A stretch of DNA of 64,000 nucleotides from Pseudomonas cremoricolorata (GTDB lineage Bacteria > Pseudomonadota > Gammaproteobacteria > Pseudomonadales > Pseudomonadaceae): contig NZ_CP009455.1 in assembly GCF_000759535.1 (NCBI RefSeq), positions 1,240,001 through 1,304,000 of the forward strand, written 5' to 3'. How positions within the stretch are numbered: the stretch's first letter is position 1; every line of letters begins with the position of its first letter. A model generated the notes under the pieces. The model did not search any database. It saw nothing but the letters and a program-made list of their open reading frames with translations, and had not been told where the DNA came from. Shown here piece after piece: positions 7,656 to 19,204 of the stretch. Both the position numbers and the translations under genes were made by a program.

Positions 7656-8942
7656 CTACAACACCACCCGCAAACACTGCCCCGCGTGATACAGCGAAAA
7701 CCCCGATTCATAGAACGCAGTACGCAGTGCCGGCGCACGCACCGGCTGTTCGGGGCTGAAGGGAATCGGCAAGGCGTCGACCGTGCCGCCGTTGAGGAAC
7801 TGCGCTAGGGCCTGGCCGACCACCGTGCCGGTGGTGTTGCCGCGCCCGTTGTAGCCGGTCACAGACACCAGCCCGGGGGCAGGCTCGAACAGGCGCATCA
7901 GGTGGTCGGGGGTGAAGTCGATGCAGCCGGTCCAGTGCATGTCCCAGTCGACCTTGCCCAGCTCGGGGTAGTAGTGCTGCTGGATACGGTCGGCCCAGCG
8001 GCGGATGAACCAGGCCGGCTTGTTGTCGACCCGCCCCAGGCTGCCCAGCAGCAGGCGGCCCTGATCGTCACGGCGAATGCTGCTGAGCACCGTGCGCGTG
8101 TCCCACGAGCCCTGGCCGTGGGGCAGCACGCGCTCGGCAGCAGCACCCTGCAACGGCTTGGAGGCCACCTGGTAGTAGTAACCGCGGAAGAACTGTTTGC
8201 TCAGCGTGGTCCAGTCGCCCTCGGTGTAGGCGCCGGTGGAAATCACTACCTGCCCGGCCTGCACAGCGCCACGGGCGGTGCTGACGCGCCAGCCGTCAGC
8301 ACTGCGCGCCAGGCCAGTCACTGCCGACTGCTGGAACACCCGCCCGCCCAGGCGTAGCACCGCTGCCGCCAGGCCCTGGGTGTAGCCCATCGGGTTGATA
8401 GTGCCGGCGCGGTGATCGAGCAGCGCGGCGGCAATTTGCCGGGTGCCGCAGTACTCCTCGCAGCGCGCCCCGGTAAGCAACTCGACCTGCGCGCCACGCC
8501 GACGCCACTGCTCGTGGCGCGCCTGCAGGTCGGCGATACCTGTGGCGTTGTGGGCCATGTGCAGGGTGCCTTTATGCTGCGCCTGGCAATCGATGCCCAG
8601 ACGCTCGATCAGCGCGAACACCTGCGCCGGCGCCTCGCCCAGCACGGTATTGAGCCGCCCACCGTGCTTTGCGCCGAGGGTGCTTTCAACATCGTCGGGA
8701 CGAATCCAGGTGCCGGCATTGACCAGGCCGACGTTGCGTCCCGAGCCGCCATGCCCGATGCCGTGCGCCTCCAGCAGCACGACCGAACGGCCTTGCTCGA
8801 GCAGGTGGATGGCGGCCACCAGGCCGGTGATACCGCCGCCAATCACGCACACGTCCGTTTTATGCTCCCCGGCCAGGGCCTGGGCGGTAGCGGTCGGTTT
8901 GGTGACGAATTCCCACAGACATTCTTGACGCAATTCGGACAT
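7656..8942 (-). CDS. amaA: L-pipecolate oxidase (FAD-dependent)
   Basis: The 428-residue protein has an N-terminal Rossmann FAD site (VCVIGGGITG, residues 31-40), a DAO-family fold and the near-C-terminal motif VSVTGYNGRGNTTGT. AmaA of P. putida oxidises L-pipecolate to delta-1-piperideine-6-carboxylate in D-lysine catabolism, passing electrons to the respiratory chain. The next enzyme, AmaB, is encoded directly upstream on the same strand, and hglS lies beyond the divergent regulator, which makes this assignment strong. The ATG at 8942 is chosen because GGAG lies 7 nt upstream; an ATG 15 nt earlier is possible. The 125-nt gap to amaB contains two strong hairpins, so expression of the two genes may not be equal. 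Confidence 0.88.
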   Translation of the reverse strand: MSELRQECLWEFVTKPTATAQALAGEHKTDVCVIGGGITGLVAAIHLLEQGRSVVLLEAHGIGHGGSGRNVGLVNAGTWIRPDDVESTLGAKHGGRLNTVLGEAPAQVFALIERLGIDCQAQHKGTLHMAHNATGIADLQARHEQWRRRGAQVELLTGARCEEYCGTRQIAAALLDHRAGTINPMGYTQGLAAAVLRLGGRVFQQSAVTGLARSADGWRVSTARGAVQAGQVVISTGAYTEGDWTTLSKQFFRGYYYQVASKPLQGAAAERVLPHGQGSWDTRTVLSSIRRDDQGRLLLGSLGRVDNKPAWFIRRWADRIQQHYYPELGKVDWDMHWTGCIDFTPDHLMRLFEPAPGLVSVTGYNGRGNTTGTVVGQALAQFLNGGTVDALPIPFSPEQPVRAPALRTAFYESGFSLYHAGQCLRVVL

Positions 8943-8984
8943 GGCCGGCTCCAGCACTGTTGTTCTTATAGCGGGTCAATCGTG

Positions 8985-9035
8985 CAGGCCCCTGCCCCAC
9001 CGCGCTCAGACTAGCGCCGGTGCAACAGGGGCCTG
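8985..9035. repeat. Perfect 10-bp inverted repeat with nested stem between amaB and amaA
   Basis: CAGGCCCCTG at 8985-8994 pairs exactly with CAGGGGCCTG at 9026-9035. The 31-nt loop contains a second, imperfect stem (ACCGCGCT against AGCGCCGGT). The element lies between two genes of one pathway, where a terminator, processing site or stabilising structure could tune the amaB:amaA ratio. Confidence 0.5.
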
Positions 9036-9038
9036 TAT

Positions 9039-9060
9039 GGCGGGGACGCAATGCCCCGCC
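9039..9060 (-). terminator. GC-rich hairpin directly after amaB
   Basis: GGCGGGG at 9039-9045 pairs with CCCCGCC at 9054-9060 with an 8-nt loop, just 7 nt after the amaB stop. No T-run follows on the minus strand, so it is at best a weak intrinsic terminator or an RNA-stability element. Confidence 0.4.
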
Positions 9061-9067
9061 GGAGCGA

Positions 9068-10558
9068 TCAGTCGAAGACGATGCCCTGCGCCAGCGGCAG
9101 CTCGCGCGAGTAGTTGACGGTGTTGGTCTGGCGGCGCATGTAGCCTTTCCAGGCATCGGAGCCCGACTCACGGCCACCGCCGGTTTCCTTCTCGCCACCG
9201 AACGCCCCGCCGATCTCGGCGCCGCTGGTGCCGATGTTGACGTTGGCGATACCGCAGTCACTGCCCGAAGCGCTCTGGAAGCGCTCGGCCTCACGCACGT
9301 CGGTGGTGAAGATGCACGACGACAGCCCCTGCGGCACTTCGTTGTTCAGGCGCAAGGCCTCTTCGAAGTCGTCATAGGCCAGCACGTAGAGGATCGGCGC
9401 GAAGGTCTCGTGGCGCACCACGTCGCTCTGCGCCGGCATCTCGGCGATGGCGGGCGAGACGTAGTAGGCGTTGGGGAACTGCTCGGCCAGTTGACGCTCA
9501 CCACCGAACACTTGCCCACCTTCGTCGCGGGCCTTGGCTAGCGCGCCTTGCATGGCGTCGAACGACTGCTTGTCGATCAGCGGGCCGACCAGGTTGTCCT
9601 GGCGCGGGTCACCGATGCGCACCTTGGCGTAGGCGGCTTTGACCCGGGCGACCACATCGTCCTTGATCGAGCGATGGACGATCAACCGGCGCAGGGTGGT
9701 GCAGCGCTGGCCTGCGGTGCCGACCGCCGAGAACAGGATGCCACGCACCGCGAGGTCCAGATCAGCGCTCGGCGCCAGGATCATCGCGTTGTTGCCGCCC
9801 AGCTCGAGGATGCTGCGACCAAAGCGTGCGGCCACCCGCGGGCCGACTTCACGGCCCATGCGCGTGCTGCCGGTGGCGCTGACCAGGGCCACGCGGGGGT
9901 CGTCGACCAGTGCCTCACCGGCTTCACGACCGCCAATCACCAGTTGCGCCAGGCCCTGCGGCGCGTCGCCAAAGGCCTTCAGGGCTTTTTCGAACAGCGC
10001 CTGGCAGGCCAGGGCGGTCAGCGGGGTTTTTTCCGACGGTTTCCACACCACCGCGTTGCCGGCCACCAGCGCCAGCGTGGTGTTCCACGCCCACACCGCC
10101 ACCGGGAAGTTGAAGGCGCTGATCACTCCGACCACGCCCAGTGGATGCCAGCTTTCGCGCATGTGGTGGCCGGGGCGCTCGGAGGCGATGGTCAGGCCGT
10201 ACAGCTGACGCGACAGGCCCACGGCGAAGTCGCAGATGTCGATCATTTCCTGCACTTCGCCCAGGCCTTCCTGGGTGATCTTGCCGGCTTCGATCGAAAC
10301 CAGCTCGCCAAGCTCGGCCTTGTGTGCACGCAGCACCTCACCGAACAGACGCACCAGCTCGCCACGGCGCGGTGCCGGTACGCTGCGCCAGGTTTCGAAG
10401 GCGCTGTGGGCCTGATCGATGCTGGCCGTGGTGGCGGCCTTGCCGAGCAGCGTCACCGCGGCGATCTGGCTGCCGTCGATCGGCGTGTGGACCGGGTAAT
10501 CACCCTGGGTGTGGTCCTGGGCGGCGACGCCCAGGCGCTCGAGCAATGCAGCGACCAT
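9068..10558 (-). CDS. amaB: L-piperidine-6-carboxylate (2-aminoadipate 6-semialdehyde) dehydrogenase
   Basis: The 496-residue NAD-dependent aldehyde dehydrogenase has the catalytic general base E252 (in LELGGNNA) and nucleophile C286 (in TAGQRCTTLR); this TAGQRCTT form is typical of the ALDH7/antiquitin family, which acts on aminoadipate semialdehyde. It oxidises the product of AmaA to L-2-aminoadipate. The frame is open to 10675, but TAGGAG lies 8 nt before the ATG at 10558 and family alignment begins there. The gene diverges from a LysR-type regulator, with about 134 nt between the two starts. Confidence 0.9.
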   Translation of the reverse strand: MVAALLERLGVAAQDHTQGDYPVHTPIDGSQIAAVTLLGKAATTASIDQAHSAFETWRSVPAPRRGELVRLFGEVLRAHKAELGELVSIEAGKITQEGLGEVQEMIDICDFAVGLSRQLYGLTIASERPGHHMRESWHPLGVVGVISAFNFPVAVWAWNTTLALVAGNAVVWKPSEKTPLTALACQALFEKALKAFGDAPQGLAQLVIGGREAGEALVDDPRVALVSATGSTRMGREVGPRVAARFGRSILELGGNNAMILAPSADLDLAVRGILFSAVGTAGQRCTTLRRLIVHRSIKDDVVARVKAAYAKVRIGDPRQDNLVGPLIDKQSFDAMQGALAKARDEGGQVFGGERQLAEQFPNAYYVSPAIAEMPAQSDVVRHETFAPILYVLAYDDFEEALRLNNEVPQGLSSCIFTTDVREAERFQSASGSDCGIANVNIGTSGAEIGGAFGGEKETGGGRESGSDAWKGYMRRQTNTVNYSRELPLAQGIVFD

Positions 10559-10692
10559 TGTGCTTCTCCTACATCGGTAAACGGGTTGAAAAATGCTGTG
10601 GATCAGTATTAATCCGATGGCTGCGGGGCAACAAACGACCTTTATTCCGCTTATCATTCCGCCGGGGAATGCCACCTACCGTCGAGAACCTT

Positions 10693-11595
10693 ATGTCCAA
10701 ACGCCTGGCGCCGACCATGACCGCCCTGCAGTGCTTCGAGGCCGCAGCCCGTCATCTGAGTTTCACCCGAGCCGCCGAAGAGTTGCACCTGACCCAGAGC
10801 GCGGTGAGCAAGCAGGTGGCGCAGCTCGAGGAAATGCTCCATCACCACTTGTTCCTGCGCATCCGCCGGCGTCTGCAACTGACCCCGGCCGGCAGCCTGT
10901 ACCTGGCAGAAGTGAACAAGATTCTGATCCAGATCGACATGTCCAGCCGCTACGTGCTGACCTACGGTCAACAGACCGAGGTGCTCAAGGTCGCGACCCA
11001 GCCCAGCTTCGGCGTGCGCTGGCTGATTCCGCACCTCAAGGGTTTTGGCCGCGAGCACCCCAACATCCACCTCGACATCCGCAACGAGATGGAGCCGTTC
11101 ATGCTGCTGCAAGGCTCGGCAGACGTGGTGTTCTTCTTTGGCCGCGGCACTTGGCCCGGGGCGACCTGCGTGGAGCTGTTCCGCGAGCAGGTGGTGCCGG
11201 TGTGCGCGCCGGAGCTGCTCGACGGCGGCCGGCTCGAGAGCGCCGAAGCGCTGGCCGATTGGGTGCTGCTGCAAAGTACCTCGCGGCCCGAGGCCTGGCA
11301 CGAATGGTTCCTCGAACAAGGCTTGCAGTCGGCCAACAGTTATCAGGGGCCGCGCTTCGACACCTTCTATATGGCCTTGAGCGCGGCGCAGTCAGGCTGC
11401 GGCGTAGCGCTGGTGCCGCGCTACCTGGCCGAGCGCGAACTGCGCGAAGGCAGCCTGGTGATTCCCTGGGAGCACGCCATGGCCAGCAACGGCGCGCACT
11501 ACCTGGCCTTCGCCGAACACGCCGCCGAGGTGCCCAAGGTGCGGGCGCTGGTGGCGTGGATTCAGGCCCAGTTGGCCGCCGGGCATCACGCCTGA
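10693..11595 (+). CDS. LysR-family regulator of the amaA/amaB/hglS locus
   Basis: The 300-residue protein has an N-terminal winged helix (ALQCFEAAARHLSFTRAAEE, then LTQSAVSKQVAQLE, residues 10-50) and a substrate-binding domain like that of GcvA-type LysR proteins. It lies between amaB (divergent) and hglS (same direction, 102 nt downstream), so it most likely responds to a lysine-pathway intermediate and regulates both sides. The ATG at 10693 is used; an ATG 24 nt upstream is too close to its purine run to be a better start. Longer in-frame starts run into amaB. Confidence 0.85.
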   Translation: MSKRLAPTMTALQCFEAAARHLSFTRAAEELHLTQSAVSKQVAQLEEMLHHHLFLRIRRRLQLTPAGSLYLAEVNKILIQIDMSSRYVLTYGQQTEVLKVATQPSFGVRWLIPHLKGFGREHPNIHLDIRNEMEPFMLLQGSADVVFFFGRGTWPGATCVELFREQVVPVCAPELLDGGRLESAEALADWVLLQSTSRPEAWHEWFLEQGLQSANSYQGPRFDTFYMALSAAQSGCGVALVPRYLAERELREGSLVIPWEHAMASNGAHYLAFAEHAAEVPKVRALVAWIQAQLAAGHHA

Positions 11596-11621
11596 GGTCG
11601 ATCAGAAAAGGAATGACTCAC

Positions 11622-11650
11622 GCACTTTTTTTCGCTTGTAGGCAAAGTGC
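11622..11650 (+). promoter_or_regulatory. Inverted repeat between the LysR gene and hglS
   Basis: GCACTTT at 11622-11628 pairs exactly with AAAGTGC at 11644-11650 across 15 nt, with TTTTTTT inside the first arm. It lies 48 nt before the hglS start. It may be a hairpin ending LysR transcription or an operator for hglS; sequence alone does not decide. Confidence 0.3.
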
Positions 11651-11697
11651 ATTCCCAGTTTTCATGTAAGGGTATTCATTTCCTCAGGAAGGTTGCG

Positions 11698-13092
11698 ATG
11701 CCCGCCCACGATTTCGTCAGCCCCGACAGCATCCGCGCGCAGTTCTCTGCGGCGATGTCGCTCATGTACAAACAGGAAGTGCCGCTGTACGGCACGCTGC
11801 TGGCGCTGGTGAGCGAAATCAACCAGCAGGTGCTGGGGCAACGTCCCGAGGTGGCCGAGGCACTGCGCTGGACCGGCGAGCTCGAGCGCCTCGACCAGGA
11901 GCGCCACGGCGCCATCCGCGTCGGCACGGCAGAGGAACTGGCGACCATCGCCCGGCTGTTCGCGGTCATGGGCATGCAGCCGGTGGGTTACTACGACCTC
12001 AGCTCGGCGGGCGTGCCGGTGCACTCCACCGCCTTCCGCGCAGTGCACGAACAATCGCTGCACATCAGCCCGTTCCGCGTGTTCACCTCGCTGCTGCGCC
12101 TGGAACTGATCGACAACCCGCAACTGCGCGCGCTGGCCCAGGGCATTCTCGCCGAACGGCGGATCTTTACCGACGGCGCGCTGCAACTGATCGAGCAGTG
12201 CGAACGCGACGGAGGCCTCAACGCCGCCGACGCCGAGCGTTTCGTCGAAGAGGCGCTGCATACCTTCCGCTGGCACCGCGAGGCCACCGTCAGTGCCGAG
12301 CAGTACCAGCAGTTGCACGATCAGCACCGGCTGATCGCCGACGTGGTGGCGTTCAAGGGCCCGCACATCAATCACCTGACCCCGCGCACCCTGGACATCG
12401 ACGCCATCCAGCTAGGCATGCCGGGCAAAGGCATACCGCCCAAAGCCGTGGTCGAGGGTCCGCCCACCCGCAGTCATCCGATTCTGCTGCGCCAGACCAG
12501 CTTCAAGGCCTTGCAGGAAACCGTGGCGTTCCGCGGCCAGCACGGCAGCGAGGGCAGCCACACCGCGCGCTTCGGTGAAATCGAACAGCGCGGCGCGGCG
12601 CTCACGCCCAAGGGCCGCCAGTTGTACGACACCCTCCTCGACGCCACCCGCGCCGCCCTCGGCGGGGTGCCGGCCGAAGCCAATGCCGAGCGCTACCGCA
12701 GCCTGCTCGCCGAGACCTTCGCCGCCTTCCCCGATGATCTGGCGCAGATGCGTGAACAAGGCCTGGCGTACTTCCGCTACTTCGCCACGGAAAAAGGCCT
12801 GGCCGCACGCGCAGAGCCCGAGCGCCCACGCACCCTGGCAGCGCTGATCGACGCCGGACATGTGCACTTCGAAGCGCTGGTGTACGAGGATTTCCTGCCA
12901 GTCAGCGCCGCAGGCATCTTCCAGTCCAACCTGGGTGACGACAGCCATGCCGAATACGGCAGCAACGCCAACCGCGACGCGTTCGAAGCCGCTTTGCAGA
13001 TGACCGTGCAGGACGAACTGAAGCTATACGCGCAGAGCGAACGGCGTTCGTTGCAGGCGTGTGCCGAGATGCTTGGTCTGGAGACGCTCTAG
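11698..13092 (+). CDS. hglS: 2-oxoadipate dioxygenase/decarboxylase (DUF1338, YdcJ-like)
   Basis: The 464-residue protein matches HglS, which converts 2-oxoadipate to D-2-hydroxyglutarate with oxygen and releases carbon dioxide, the last dedicated step of D-lysine breakdown in P. putida. The metal ligands reported for HglS are all in place when counted from the ATG at 11698: H70 (in DQERHGAIR), H226 (in GPHINHLTP) and E294 (in RFGEIE), with the substrate-binding arginine at 74. That agreement also supports this start, which has AGGAAGG upstream. It follows the LysR regulator in the same direction and completes the pathway begun by amaA and amaB. Confidence 0.92.
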   Translation: MPAHDFVSPDSIRAQFSAAMSLMYKQEVPLYGTLLALVSEINQQVLGQRPEVAEALRWTGELERLDQERHGAIRVGTAEELATIARLFAVMGMQPVGYYDLSSAGVPVHSTAFRAVHEQSLHISPFRVFTSLLRLELIDNPQLRALAQGILAERRIFTDGALQLIEQCERDGGLNAADAERFVEEALHTFRWHREATVSAEQYQQLHDQHRLIADVVAFKGPHINHLTPRTLDIDAIQLGMPGKGIPPKAVVEGPPTRSHPILLRQTSFKALQETVAFRGQHGSEGSHTARFGEIEQRGAALTPKGRQLYDTLLDATRAALGGVPAEANAERYRSLLAETFAAFPDDLAQMREQGLAYFRYFATEKGLAARAEPERPRTLAALIDAGHVHFEALVYEDFLPVSAAGIFQSNLGDDSHAEYGSNANRDAFEAALQMTVQDELKLYAQSERRSLQACAEMLGLETL

Positions 13093-13171
13093 CACTTGCG
13101 CTTGGCTAATCCTTTTGTAGAACGCCGAGCAAAGCTGCACACTCGCGTCCTGCCCTTGAAGGATTGCCCCC

Positions 13172-14527
13172 ATGCACGTCGCGCCCACCACCGAACTCAA
13201 GGCCCTGCTGCGTCTGGCAGGGCCGTTGATCGCCTCGCAGCTGGCGCACATGCTGATGGTGCTCACCGACACCTTGATGATGGCGCGCATCAGCCCGCAG
13301 GCGCTGGCCGGCGGTGGCCTGGGCGCGGCCAGCTATTCGTTCGTGTCGATTCTGTGCCTGGGCATCATCGCTGCGGTCGGCACCCTGGTGGCGATCCGCA
13401 AGGGCGCGGGCGATATCGCCGGGGCCACGCGCCTGGCGCAGAATGGCCTGTGGCTGGCCTGGGGCTTGGCGCTGCTTGCCGCCCTCGCCTTGTGGAACCT
13501 CGCGCCGTTGCTGCGGCTGTTCGGCCAGGATGCGCAGAACATCGACGGCGCCATGCAGTTCATGACCCTGCTGCCGCTGGCCCTGCCCGGCTACCTGACC
13601 TTCATGGCCTTGCGCGGTTTCACCAGCGCCCTGGGCCATTCGACTCCGGTGATGGTCATCAGCCTGATCGGTACCGTGCTCAACTACCTGTTCAACCATG
13701 CGCTGATCGAAGGCTGGATGGGCCTGCCGAAACTGGGCCTGCTGGGCATCGGCCTGGTCACCGCGCTGGTCTCGCTGGGGATGGCCGTGGCCTTGGCGCT
13801 GTATATCCGCTGGCACCGCATCTACGACGCCTATCCGCTGCGAAAAGGGCTGAGCCGGCCTTCGCTCGGCGCATTGCGTGAACTGCTGCGCCTGGGCCTG
13901 CCGATTGGCGGCACCTACATGGTCGAAATCGGCCTGTTCGCCTTCGCCGCGCTGTGCATGGGCGTGCTGGGCAGCACCGAACTGGCTGCGCATCAGGTCG
14001 CCCTGCAGCTGGTTTCGACCGCGTTCATGGTACCGACCGGACTTTCTTATGCGGTGACCATGCGCGTGGGGCTGTACTTCGGCGCCGGGCAGATTCTTGC
14101 CGCGCGCAGTGCCGGGCGCGTCGGCATCACCTTCGGCGCAGCGCTTATGTTCGGGTTCGCGGCGCTGTTCTGGCTGTGCCCGGAAGCCTTGGTCGGCATT
14201 TTCATCGACCGCAACGACCCGGCCTTCGCGGCGATCTTCCAGTTGGCGGTGTCGTTGCTGCTGGTGGCGGCCTGGTTCGAGCTGTTCGACGGCGTGCAGA
14301 CCATCGCCATGGGCTCGATTCGTGGCTTGAAGGACGCCAAGACCACCTTCGTCATCGGCCTGCTCTGCTACTGGCTGGTCGGCGCACCCAGCGCCTGGCT
14401 GTTGGCCTTCACCCTCGGCGTCGGTGCAACGGGCATCTGGTGGGGCCTGGCGCTGGGCCTGGCCTGCGCCTCGGTGGCCATGACCTTAGGCTTCGAATGG
14501 CGCGTGCGGCAGAAGCTGGCGCGCTGA
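13172..14527 (+). CDS. MATE-family multidrug/cation antiporter (NorM-like)
   Basis: This 451-residue protein has about twelve hydrophobic segments in two similar halves and starts with the MATE signature region LLRLAGPLIASQLAHMLMVL. The length fits NorM/PmpM exporters, which use a sodium or proton gradient to expel cationic drugs. AAGGA lies 9 nt before the ATG at 13172. The gene is single, 79 nt after hglS, and ends 6 nt before the convergent GGDEF-EAL gene. Drug range cannot be predicted. Confidence 0.88.
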   Translation: MHVAPTTELKALLRLAGPLIASQLAHMLMVLTDTLMMARISPQALAGGGLGAASYSFVSILCLGIIAAVGTLVAIRKGAGDIAGATRLAQNGLWLAWGLALLAALALWNLAPLLRLFGQDAQNIDGAMQFMTLLPLALPGYLTFMALRGFTSALGHSTPVMVISLIGTVLNYLFNHALIEGWMGLPKLGLLGIGLVTALVSLGMAVALALYIRWHRIYDAYPLRKGLSRPSLGALRELLRLGLPIGGTYMVEIGLFAFAALCMGVLGSTELAAHQVALQLVSTAFMVPTGLSYAVTMRVGLYFGAGQILAARSAGRVGITFGAALMFGFAALFWLCPEALVGIFIDRNDPAFAAIFQLAVSLLLVAAWFELFDGVQTIAMGSIRGLKDAKTTFVIGLLCYWLVGAPSAWLLAFTLGVGATGIWWGLALGLACASVAMTLGFEWRVRQKLAR

Positions 14528-14533
14528 GGCGGC

Positions 14534-16201
14534 CTACCAGCGCTCGCGCAAGGCCGGACTGGCAGCGCTTTGCAGGTAGGCCACCAGCGCCTCTACCGGC
14601 AATGGCCGGCTGACCAGAAAGCCCTGCACCTGATCGCAGCCAAATCCGCGCAGCAGCCCCAGCTGCTCGGCGCTCTCGACGCCTTCGGCGACCACCTCGA
14701 GGTTGAGGTTGTGCGCCAGGTTGATCATCGCGTGCACCAGCTTGCGGTTCTCTTCACGCTGCTCCATGCCGGCGACGAAGCTACGGTCGACCTTGAGCAA
14801 GGTGATCGGCAGGCTGTTGAGGTGGACGAACGACGAGAAACCGGTGCCGAAGTCGTCCAGGGAAAAACGCACGCCCAGCCGGCCCAGGGCGTCCATGGTC
14901 TGGCGCACCTGTTCGTTGCGGCGCATTACCGCAGTTTCGGTCAGCTCGAACTCCAGCCAGCGGGCATCGACGCCATGCTCGATGATCAGCCGGCTCAGGG
15001 TCGGCAATAGCTGGCTGTCCTGGAACTGGCGAAAGCTCAGGTTTACCGCCATGTGCAACGGCGCCACGCCACGCTCGCTCAGCCACTGCATGTCACGCAG
15101 GGCACGGGAGATCACCCAGTAGCCCAGCGGCACGATCAAGCCGCTTTGCTCGGCCAGCGGTACGAACTCGCCGGGGGGTAGCAGGCCACGTTCGGCGTGG
15201 CGCCAGCGCACCAGGGCTTCGAGGCCGACGATGCGGCCGTCGGTCAGGCTCAGGCGCGGCTGGTAATGCAGCTCCAGCTCGTCACGGCGCAAAGCCCGGC
15301 GTAGCTCGCTTTCGAGGTCGGCGAGGCTGCGCGCGTTGCGGTTGATGCGCTCATTGAACACATGGAAGGTGCAGCCCTGCACCGCCTTGGCCTGACGCAT
15401 GGCGATGTGTGCGTGCCACATCAACGGATCGGCGCCGGCCTGGGCGCGGGCGTGGGCCAGGCCAAGGCTGCAGCCGAGCAGCAGGCTCTCGCCGTCGATC
15501 CAGTAAGGCTCGGCCAAGGCCTCGGTGATACGCTCGGCGACCCACTGCGCGCGGCTGGGATCACGCTGCGTGTCGATCAACAGCGCGAATTCGTCGCCGC
15601 CCAGACGCGCCAGTTGGTCGCCCGCCTCCAGCTGCTGTTGCAGGCGCGCCACCACTTGCAGAATCAGGCGGTCGCCGCCCTGATGGCCGAGGGCGTCGTT
15701 GGCATGGCGGAAGTTGTCCAGATCCAGATGACCCAGCGCCACGCCGCGGCCGTCGTGCTGGGCCAGGCGGGCACTGAGCAGTGCCTGGAAACCCTGGCGA
15801 TTGGCGATCCCGGTCAGCGGATCCTGCTCGGCCAAGCGTTGCAGGGTCGCCACCAGTACACCGCGCTCGCGGACATGGCGAAGCGAACGACGCAAGGCAT
15901 CGTCGCTCAACTGGCCCCGCACCAGCCAGTCGCTGACCCCGCTCGGCGCAGCCGTGGGTTCAGTGTCGAGCAGCAGGATGGTCGGCAAGGCGCAGCGCCC
16001 CGGTGCCGGCTGCAAGTCGGGGGTGGCCAGCACCACAGCTTGACGGTCGTCACAAAACAGACTGTCGACGGCTTCCCAATTTGGCGCAGTCAGCAATACT
16101 GCCGAGCCACCCAGCGTTCGCAGGCACTCGCGCAATTGCGCGGCCCATTCCGGGTCTTCGGCCAGCAACAGCAGACGCAAGGGTTGGGCAGGCGTGGGCA
16201 C
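14534..16201 (-). CDS. GGDEF-EAL cyclic-di-GMP protein with degenerate receiver-like N-terminus
   Basis: The 555-residue protein has three parts. Residues 8-110 resemble a response-regulator receiver fold but lack a clear phospho-acceptor aspartate (VVLATPDL). A GGDEF domain (about 125-285) keeps the intact motif GGDEF at 201-205; the position of the inhibitory RxxD site reads EAGD, so product inhibition is probably absent. An EAL domain (about 298-545) keeps EAL (328-330), N387, ELTET, DD at 449-450, K470, EGVE and the QGF glutamine, so phosphodiesterase activity is likely. It could make and break c-di-GMP. No membrane segment is seen. Transcribed away from rep. Confidence 0.88.
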   Translation of the reverse strand: MPTPAQPLRLLLLAEDPEWAAQLRECLRTLGGSAVLLTAPNWEAVDSLFCDDRQAVVLATPDLQPAPGRCALPTILLLDTEPTAAPSGVSDWLVRGQLSDDALRRSLRHVRERGVLVATLQRLAEQDPLTGIANRQGFQALLSARLAQHDGRGVALGHLDLDNFRHANDALGHQGGDRLILQVVARLQQQLEAGDQLARLGGDEFALLIDTQRDPSRAQWVAERITEALAEPYWIDGESLLLGCSLGLAHARAQAGADPLMWHAHIAMRQAKAVQGCTFHVFNERINRNARSLADLESELRRALRRDELELHYQPRLSLTDGRIVGLEALVRWRHAERGLLPPGEFVPLAEQSGLIVPLGYWVISRALRDMQWLSERGVAPLHMAVNLSFRQFQDSQLLPTLSRLIIEHGVDARWLEFELTETAVMRRNEQVRQTMDALGRLGVRFSLDDFGTGFSSFVHLNSLPITLLKVDRSFVAGMEQREENRKLVHAMINLAHNLNLEVVAEGVESAEQLGLLRGFGCDQVQGFLVSRPLPVEALVAYLQSAASPALRERW

Positions 16202-16299
16202 GCAGGCTCCTTAGGCATGAAGACCATGGCAGTGGACGGCAGTATGCTACTCCACAAGTGGAAATGGTTCTCACCTGGATAGAGGCAAAGTGCCTTATA

Positions 16300-16320
16300 G
16301 CACGACACATTTTGTCGTGC
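16300..16320. promoter_or_regulatory. Perfect inverted repeat in the GGDEF-EAL/rep divergent promoter region
   Basis: GCACGACA (16300-16307) and TGTCGTGC (16313-16320) form a perfect 8-bp inverted repeat with a 5-nt spacer, about 100 nt upstream of the GGDEF-EAL start and 130 nt upstream of rep. The symmetry and spacing look like an operator. I do not recognise the regulator. Confidence 0.45.
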
Positions 16321-16449
16321 ATCCTGCGCCAACCGTCTTGCTTCGGCAAATGTGATTTACCTCGGACTTCGCGGCGGACGGTCGCGCCACAAGCCTTGCA
16401 GGCCTGATAGAATGCGCGGCTATTTTCTGGCCACCCCCGGTTTTCCCGC

Positions 16450-19102
<2,653 letters not shown>

Positions 19103-19204
19103 GGTCTTTGTATCGGTGCTGGGCCTGCTTGCGGCCAAACCGCAGCGCAGCGGCCGCACGGTTGCGCCAGGCTGTCTCGATTGCCTGAGCTGGCCCGACA
19201 CCGA

